This document shows, piece by piece, positions 24,669-28,968 of a stretch of DNA of 28,968 nt. This DNA is from a virus: IMG/VR virus record IMGVR_UViG_3300008339_000348, positions 1 through 28,968 of that record; one strand, given 5' to 3'. The position numbers were made by a program, and so were the translations under genes. Each line of letters begins with the position of its first letter. Position 1 is the stretch's first letter. The notes under the pieces were generated by a model. It ran no database searches. It had not been told where the DNA came from and was given only the letters and a program-made list of their open reading frames with translations.

Positions 24669-25297
24669 GCGCGGGCGGCCAGAATGCTGGAGGTGACAAA
24701 GGTCTCGGCTGAGCTCGCGTTAGCGGCGCTCGCGAGCGAAACATCCGCCATCGCCATCGCCCTCTGGCGCATGGCATCACTCACCCGCGCGCCTTCGTTT
24801 CCTTTGATGATGGGTCCCGCGAGATAGCTCGCCAGCAGATACGAGAGCGTCGCGGTGAACGAGGCGCTAAAGCGCGCGGAGTCGGTGACGTCCACGCTGT
24901 AGAGAAGCACGGCCTCCTCCTGATCGCTGTAGAGCACTTGGCCCTCGAGATCAAAGGGCGCCCCGTCACGATCGTCCTGGCGCAGCGCCACCTCGTCTTG
25001 ATTGAACACCGTCACGGCCACGCCGGGACGCAGGATGCGCAGGGCGCGCAGGCAATCCGACGGTAGCGCGTAGGCATAGACCCACGCAGAGCTCGCGTTG
25101 GTGACGGTGGCAAGCTCGGCGCGCTTCAGTGCAAAGGACCACGTGCCGGGCTCCAAGAGCTCGGTGCGGGCGATGTCGTAGAAGGTCGCGCAGTAGCCCG
25201 CCTCGACCGAGCCGTCGGGGGGCGAGATGCTGGAGATCAGAGGCCCGGCTCCGATGTGCGAGAGGGCCATGTTGCAAATCTGGACGATCGACGCCAT
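24665..25297 (-). CDS. Tail tubular protein A (head-tail adaptor)
   Basis: A 210-residue adaptor of the T7 gp11 type, forming the ring between portal and nozzle. Recognisable features are IVQICNMALSHIGAGPLISS at residues 4-23, DGSVEAGYCATFYDIARTEL near 28-47, and the WSFALKRAEL element near 54-63, all common to this family. It is followed directly by tubular B with a GTGA overlap. AGGAGA, eight bases before the ATG, is a good ribosome binding site. A 16-base repeat with possible regulatory function lies 47-62 bases upstream, so this gene may open a transcription unit for the tail and ejection genes. Confidence 0.88.
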   Translation of the reverse strand: MASIVQICNMALSHIGAGPLISSISPPDGSVEAGYCATFYDIARTELLEPGTWSFALKRAELATVTNASSAWVYAYALPSDCLRALRILRPGVAVTVFNQDEVALRQDDRDGAPFDLEGQVLYSDQEEAVLLYSVDVTDSARFSASFTATLSYLLASYLAGPIIKGNEGARVSDAMRQRAMAMADVSLASAANASSAETFVTSSILAARA

Positions 25298-25343
25298 GAG
25301 GAGGGTCTCCTGATGACGGAAAGTCTATGTGCGCACAGGATCT

Positions 25344-25359
25344 CTCACGGATACATCAG
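25344..25359 (-). repeat. 16-base repeat at the stop codon before the tail tubular A gene (copy 2)
   Basis: Identical to 12687-12702. On the minus strand it reads CTGATGTATCCGTGAG and includes the TGA stop of the 14-repeat protein gene. The ATG of tubular A follows 58 bases after the stop. A 10-base palindrome, TGTGCGCACA at 25328-25337, lies in the same gap, and CTGATG of the repeat can pair with CATCAG (minus strand of 25310-25315) next to the ribosome binding site. Confidence 0.6.
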
Positions 25360-26432
25360 CGACGGCGCAGCCAGGTGCTCGGGCGCTTCAGCGTACCGGT
25401 GTAAATACCGCCCGGCCCGTAGATCGTGCCCTCGCGCACGTCCCCCGGGAAGGGGTAAAGCGCGGCGAGGTTGGGGGCGTAGCCCACGAAATCCAGAGTG
25501 TCGGCGCCGGGGGTGAGCGTGGTGCGCAGCGTGGGCGCGTAACCGGTGACGGTGATCGCGGTGGCCGGATCGACGGGGATCAGCGTCTCCAGCACCGGGG
25601 CGTGGCCCGCGAGCGTGAGGCTGGCGGTTGCGGGGGTGACAAAGATGTCGATGCGCGGTGTCGGTGCGTAGCCGGTGATCGCCACGGTGCCCGCGCCGGG
25701 CTCGAGCACCCAGGTGCCGGCGATGCCGGTCAGGAGCGTAGGCGCAAAGCCTGCGAGCGTCACGGTGCCTGCGGCAGGTGTGAGAGCTGCCACCTGACTG
25801 ATGGTAGGCGCGTAGCCCGTCACGCTCAGGCTGCCGGCACCCGGCTGCGCGACAAAGGTCACGGGGCTTGTGGTGCTCTGCGCGGTGACGGGGGTGTAAG
25901 CCGTGATCGCGAGAGCGCCTGCGGCCGGCGAGAGCGTGGTGAGGAGCGTCGGCCCGTAGCCCGTCAGCGCAAGCGTGCCCGTGGCGGGCTCAACGCCGGC
26001 CGTAACGCTCGCCGTCGGCGTGTGGCCTGTCACGCTCACGCTGCCCACACCCGGGAAGACCGTCGTGGTCAGCCCTGGGGCGTAGCCGGTGATGGCGACT
26101 GTGCCGGTGCCCGGAAAGAGCGTGGATTGCAGGCCCGGCGCGAAGCCGGTGATGGCCACCGTCCCCGAGGCTGGGGTGAGCGCGGCCAGCGCTTGGACGA
26201 TCGTCGGTGCGTAGCCCGTGACGGCAGCTGCACCCGCTGCCGGCTGCGCCACGAACGTGACCGGCGTGCTGATCGCAACGGCCGGCGCGTTGCCGGTGAT
26301 GGCAACACTGCCTGCCGCGGGCGCCACGGTAGTCAGAAGCGCAGGCGCCTGCCCCGCAGTCGCCAGGGTTGCGGCGCCTGGCGTCAGGGTGACGTTGGCG
26401 TTAGCGTTCGCAAATAGCAGCAGAATGGACAT
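25356..26432 (-). CDS. Structural protein of 14 tandem VTGYAP repeats
   Basis: A 358-residue protein built almost wholly of about 14 imperfect repeats of 19-28 residues with the consensus P-A-x-G-T-(V/L)-x-(I/V)-T-G-Y-A-P-T. Each looks like two short beta strands, so a long beta-solenoid or fibre is likely. Two longer repeats share the insert STPVTFVAQP or SPVTFVAQP. The C-terminus departs from the repeat: FPGDVREGTIYGPGGIYTGT, a Gly-rich motif seen at the ends of other phage surface proteins, followed by a basic tail (WLRRR). Its place just before tubular A suggests a virion component such as a head fibre or decoration. No strong ribosome binding site is seen before ATG 26432. Function unproven. 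Confidence 0.72.
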   Translation of the reverse strand: MSILLLFANANANVTLTPGAATLATAGQAPALLTTVAPAAGSVAITGNAPAVAISTPVTFVAQPAAGAAAVTGYAPTIVQALAALTPASGTVAITGFAPGLQSTLFPGTGTVAITGYAPGLTTTVFPGVGSVSVTGHTPTASVTAGVEPATGTLALTGYGPTLLTTLSPAAGALAITAYTPVTAQSTTSPVTFVAQPGAGSLSVTGYAPTISQVAALTPAAGTVTLAGFAPTLLTGIAGTWVLEPGAGTVAITGYAPTPRIDIFVTPATASLTLAGHAPVLETLIPVDPATAITVTGYAPTLRTTLTPGADTLDFVGYAPNLAALYPFPGDVREGTIYGPGGIYTGTLKRPSTWLRRR

Positions 26433-26454
26433 GAGGGATCAGCCCGCCCCGCGC

Positions 26455-27108
26455 TTAGAACGTCTCGAAGGTTATTTCAAAGCTCACATTACCGACCGAT
26501 GCCACGGTGCCCTGCACGAATCGCAGTCCGCTGTTTTCGCGCACGATCAGATCTGCGCCTTCGTTACGCACGAACTCAGCGCCGAGCACCCCCGCAATGC
26601 CTGTGGCTGCGTTAGTTTCTTCTGTAAAGACAAATCGCTGCCCGATCAACGCGCCTGCCGTTGCTCCACCCGTGGGAGCAGAGCGTGCGGTAATGTTGGC
26701 CGACAGCGCTGCGTTGGCGGTGTCCATCGTGCTGAGGGTAATAGCGTTCAGCGCCGTGCCGTTTGTAGTCGCCGCCGTGCCGCCTGTACCAACCGCCGTC
26801 GTGCGGGTCAGGTTGATCTCCACGCCCAGCGTGCCCGTGACGGCGGTGTCGTTGTCGACGTAGCAGTAAGCCGCCAGAACGCGGATGGAGACGCCGCTTC
26901 CGGTAGCGTTGAAAAAGTCCACGAACACCTTGTTTGCACCGACCGCCTGACTTGGGCAGATCAGACGGTATTGCGGATTGCTGCCGACAAGATGCCCATC
27001 TTGAGCCGCCAGCATCACCACCTGGTATTCCTTGGACGACACCAGTTGCGTGGCAACCGTTGCGCCAGTGCCGGGAGTGACCGCAATGGAATCGTTCGGC
27101 AGTGCCAT
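26455..27108 (-). CDS. Hypothetical virion protein, beta-rich
   Basis: A 217-residue protein with no motif that I recognise. It is rich in Thr, Ala, Gly and Val, poor in Lys, with alternating hydrophobic residues typical of beta-sheet proteins (for example VSIRVLAAYCYVDNDTAVTG and FVQGTVASVGNVSFEITFET). No signal peptide or membrane span is seen. It begins seven bases after the stop of the upstream gene and is 22 bases from the repeat protein, inside a run of beta-rich genes ahead of the tail genes. A capsid decoration or accessory surface protein is the likely class; this is inferred from context only. Confidence 0.65.
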   Translation of the reverse strand: MALPNDSIAVTPGTGATVATQLVSSKEYQVVMLAAQDGHLVGSNPQYRLICPSQAVGANKVFVDFFNATGSGVSIRVLAAYCYVDNDTAVTGTLGVEINLTRTTAVGTGGTAATTNGTALNAITLSTMDTANAALSANITARSAPTGGATAGALIGQRFVFTEETNAATGIAGVLGAEFVRNEGADLIVRENSGLRFVQGTVASVGNVSFEITFETF

Positions 27109-27114
27109 CGTCGT

Positions 27115-28035
27115 TTACCTGATAGTGACTTTGAGTTGCCCGGCGCCCATCGAGTTCGATCCGCGCGCCGAGGTGATGGTGATGCTGGTGTTGCTCCAGG
27201 CCGTGACCGTCTGGGCCTGACCGCCGATGTCGACGGTGCTGCTCCCCTGCGATGCCCCGAAGTTGCTGCCCGCGATCACGATGCCCGCGATGCCGGAGTC
27301 GAAAGAGGATGGCGTGACGGAGGTGATGGTGAGGCCGGAGGATGCGGCTTCTTTAAGTGCGACGATGAGGCCGTCGTTCTCACGAGATTCCGTTAGCGTC
27401 GCGGTCTTATCACCGCTTGCCCCCGCGCTAGCTTGAGCTAGATAGCCCATATATGCAGTAGTACCGCCACCAAGAGTAGCCGTTCCAACCTGAGCCGACT
27501 CGGCAATCTCAGTGCCGTCGTTGAATGTTGCCGTAGGCGTGCCGCGCCGTGCTGCGCCGCACATCACCAGCATGGTGTTCGCGGTGGTTGTCGTAACCCC
27601 GTTGAAGGTCAGCGTGGTGCTGGTTACTTCTCCATCAAACGTGCTGGATGCGTCAACAGGAGACGCTGTATCCACACCACTAAAAGCGGCTGCAATGCCT
27701 ACAAGGTTGAGCTTGTTGGTGCCGGCTCCCGTTGCAGTGAAGGTGTAACTCGCAGGTTCTCCAGCTCCGTCAGTGATCGCCTTGCGAAAGGTCCATTTAC
27801 GTTGAACGGTAGAGGCAGTGTATGCGCTGCTTTCGCTAACCAATGTAAAGCCGCTAAATGAAACATCAGATGTAAGGGCGCGGCTTACACCGTCGTCCTC
27901 GCGCCCTGAAACGACCACAACCAAACAGTCACCCGTTGCAAGTCCCGTTGGCTTGGTTAACGTTACGGAGTGAGTCGTGGCAGCAACACTTCCGTCGTGC
28001 TGTCCTGTCGTGTGGGAGCGAAATGCAATCGCCAT
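27115..28035 (-). CDS. Beta-rich phage protein with C-terminal IPT/TIG-like domain
   Basis: A 306-residue protein in two parts. Residues 1-230 form a jelly-roll-like domain seen in many phage structural proteins: TKPTGLATGDCLVVVVSG, KWTFRKAITDGAGEPASYTF, LVGIAAAFSGVDTASPVDAS, and finally NDGLIVALKEA. Residues 233-306 look like an IPT/TIG immunoglobulin-type domain: LTITSVTPSSFDSGIAGIVI, GSNFGASQGSSTVDIGG and SITITSA. TIG-type domains often occur on phage surfaces, where they may bind host sugars or stabilise the shell. The start shares one base with the upstream stop (TAATG). Confidence 0.72.
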   Translation of the reverse strand: MAIAFRSHTTGQHDGSVAATTHSVTLTKPTGLATGDCLVVVVSGREDDGVSRALTSDVSFSGFTLVSESSAYTASTVQRKWTFRKAITDGAGEPASYTFTATGAGTNKLNLVGIAAAFSGVDTASPVDASSTFDGEVTSTTLTFNGVTTTTANTMLVMCGAARRGTPTATFNDGTEIAESAQVGTATLGGGTTAYMGYLAQASAGASGDKTATLTESRENDGLIVALKEAASSGLTITSVTPSSFDSGIAGIVIAGSNFGASQGSSTVDIGGQAQTVTAWSNTSITITSARGSNSMGAGQLKVTIR

Positions 28036-28968
28036 TATTCCATCGCTCCGTTTAGAGTGCGTGCTTCAAAGTCAACGTATCCGGACCCTACCGCGCCGAT
28101 CTTTACCGTTTGATCGAGTTGGCCAGCGGCCTTCATCGACAACGCCGAAAGCACCGCAGATCTTGTATTTAATCCGGTAAAAGATGGTCCGTCGAAGCGA
28201 TCCGTCAGCGCGGCCGTGGTGTACGCGCCGTACTCGTTATTATTTGTCTCTGTGCTGGCCCCGTTAATGGTGTGTGCAACCGTGTTCTTCACCACGTTTC
28301 CGCCGCCGTTGCCGTTTGGGTATCCAGCGGTTCCCGTCCCGACTGACACCTTCGCTCCTATGGTCGCCGTGTTGTCTGCATGAATCACCGTGTTACCGAT
28401 GACGTCGCAATCCTTTGACTGCAATACGCTGATCGCGTGCGTGCTGTTTGTGATGCAAACATTACCTTTGATCGTTGCGGTGTAGAAATGCGTCTCGTCG
28501 CCAGTAACGTGCTGGTCATCCATGAAAATGCATTGGGGGGCTTGCTCTCTGGAGTTGCCGGGAAACATCAGATTCCCAATGATTTCAAGCGTCCAATCTC
28601 GTTGTACAGCTCTTGGTTGAATAAAATCGACATGGGGTGGAGTGCCCAATCCAATGTTGGCGTCGGTCGCTTTCCCGTAAGCCTCGTAAAATGTGTTCCA
28701 GTTGATCTTGGTAGTCCCGCCACCACCAGAGGAGTCGAACACAAGAGCCCCGGTATAAAACGTGTAACAGAGGTTCCTCTCAAAATGAAAGTTCCCACTT
28801 ATTCGCTGCGATGTGGTCAGCACTTCCAACAAATCGTAGAATTCGCAGTCATGGATATAAATGTTGTTGATTGCGGCTCCTGCTCCAGCAGATACCGTGC
28901 GAATTCCTTTTGCTTGCGTGGTGCTTGGCTCGTAGGCTCCATAACTTCCCATTGGATCGTAATAGTCT
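28035..28968 (-). CDS. Parallel beta-helix protein, cut by the window edge
   Basis: The 3' part of a gene whose start lies beyond the right edge. The frame stays open through the last complete codon of the window, reading DYYDP ahead of the first internal Met (28950-28952), so at least 310 residues are coded here. The sequence is a right-handed beta-helix: NNIYIHDCEFYDLLEVLTTS, GNFHFERNLCYTFYTG, EIIGNLMFPG, IKGNVCITNSTHAISVLQSK and DVIGNTVIHADNT are successive rungs, each with the buried Asn/Ile/Val pattern. The C-terminus (VLSALSMKAAGQLDQTVKIG, then GYVDFEARTLNGAME) is a separate small domain. It is a possible second depolymerase or surface protein away from the tail fibre cluster. Confidence 0.72.
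   Translation of the reverse strand, partial: DYYDPMGSYGAYEPSTTQAKGIRTVSAGAGAAINNIYIHDCEFYDLLEVLTTSQRISGNFHFERNLCYTFYTGALVFDSSGGGGTTKINWNTFYEAYGKATDANIGLGTPPHVDFIQPRAVQRDWTLEIIGNLMFPGNSREQAPQCIFMDDQHVTGDETHFYTATIKGNVCITNSTHAISVLQSKDCDVIGNTVIHADNTATIGAKVSVGTGTAGYPNGNGGGNVVKNTVAHTINGASTETNNNEYGAYTTAALTDRFDGPSFTGLNTRSAVLSALSMKAAGQLDQTVKIGAVGSGYVDFEARTLNGAME

Noticed and set aside
25329-26417. Plus-strand open frame opposite the repeat protein
   Set aside because: It is only the complement of the repetitive coding sequence; its Arg/Gly-rich translation mirrors the repeats.

Overview
This window looks like part of a tailed-phage (or prophage) genome with short-tailed, T7-like virion genes. It is mostly GC-rich, which suggests a proteobacterial host, but no host, integrase, terminase, portal, major capsid or phage RNA polymerase gene lies inside the window. 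Whether the phage is lytic or temperate therefore cannot be decided here. No tRNA, rRNA, CRISPR array, insertion sequence or reverse transcriptase was seen. No gene-free stretch exceeds 300 bases; the longest, 5886-6051 (166 bases), is a dense regulatory region.

Left arm, plus strand (17-6513). A tightly packed early operon encodes a DUF2815-type single-stranded DNA-binding protein, two small unknown proteins, a compact family-B-like DNA polymerase with its own 3'-5' exonuclease domain, a VRR-NUC nuclease, two tandem small zinc-ribbon proteins, an SNF2-type helicase, a winged-helix-like protein, a DUF6378-like protein and a small unknown protein. Most junctions are 4-base stop/start overlaps, so translation is probably coupled. 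A leader with three inverted-repeat elements follows, and then a DUF3653-like regulator. Part of the leader can fold over the regulator's ribosome binding site and has an alternative fold that frees it.

Right arm, minus strand (28968 down to 6520), converging on the early operon. In transcription order it encodes a beta-helix protein cut by the window edge, a beta-rich protein ending in an IPT/TIG-like domain, an unknown structural protein, a protein of 14 tandem repeats, tail tubular A, tail tubular B, a gp13-like GNAT-fold protein, a gp14-like internal protein, a helical protein in the gp15 position, a 2330-residue polyvalent protein in the gp16 position, and a tail fibre with a T7-type N-terminus and beta-helix body. 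Next come an AT-rich tailspike, the lysis genes (M15-type endolysin, small membrane protein, 3-TM holin) and a second short tailspike. The order from tubular A to the fibre matches T7 genes 11-17.

Main points of interest: the two-state leader ahead of the regulator; a 16-base element repeated at the stop codons that precede the tail tubular A and tail fibre genes; the giant zincin/ART-like protein replacing gp16; an Asn-for-Asp change in the polymerase motif C; the 14-repeat protein; and at least four separate beta-helix proteins, one of them clearly foreign in base composition.
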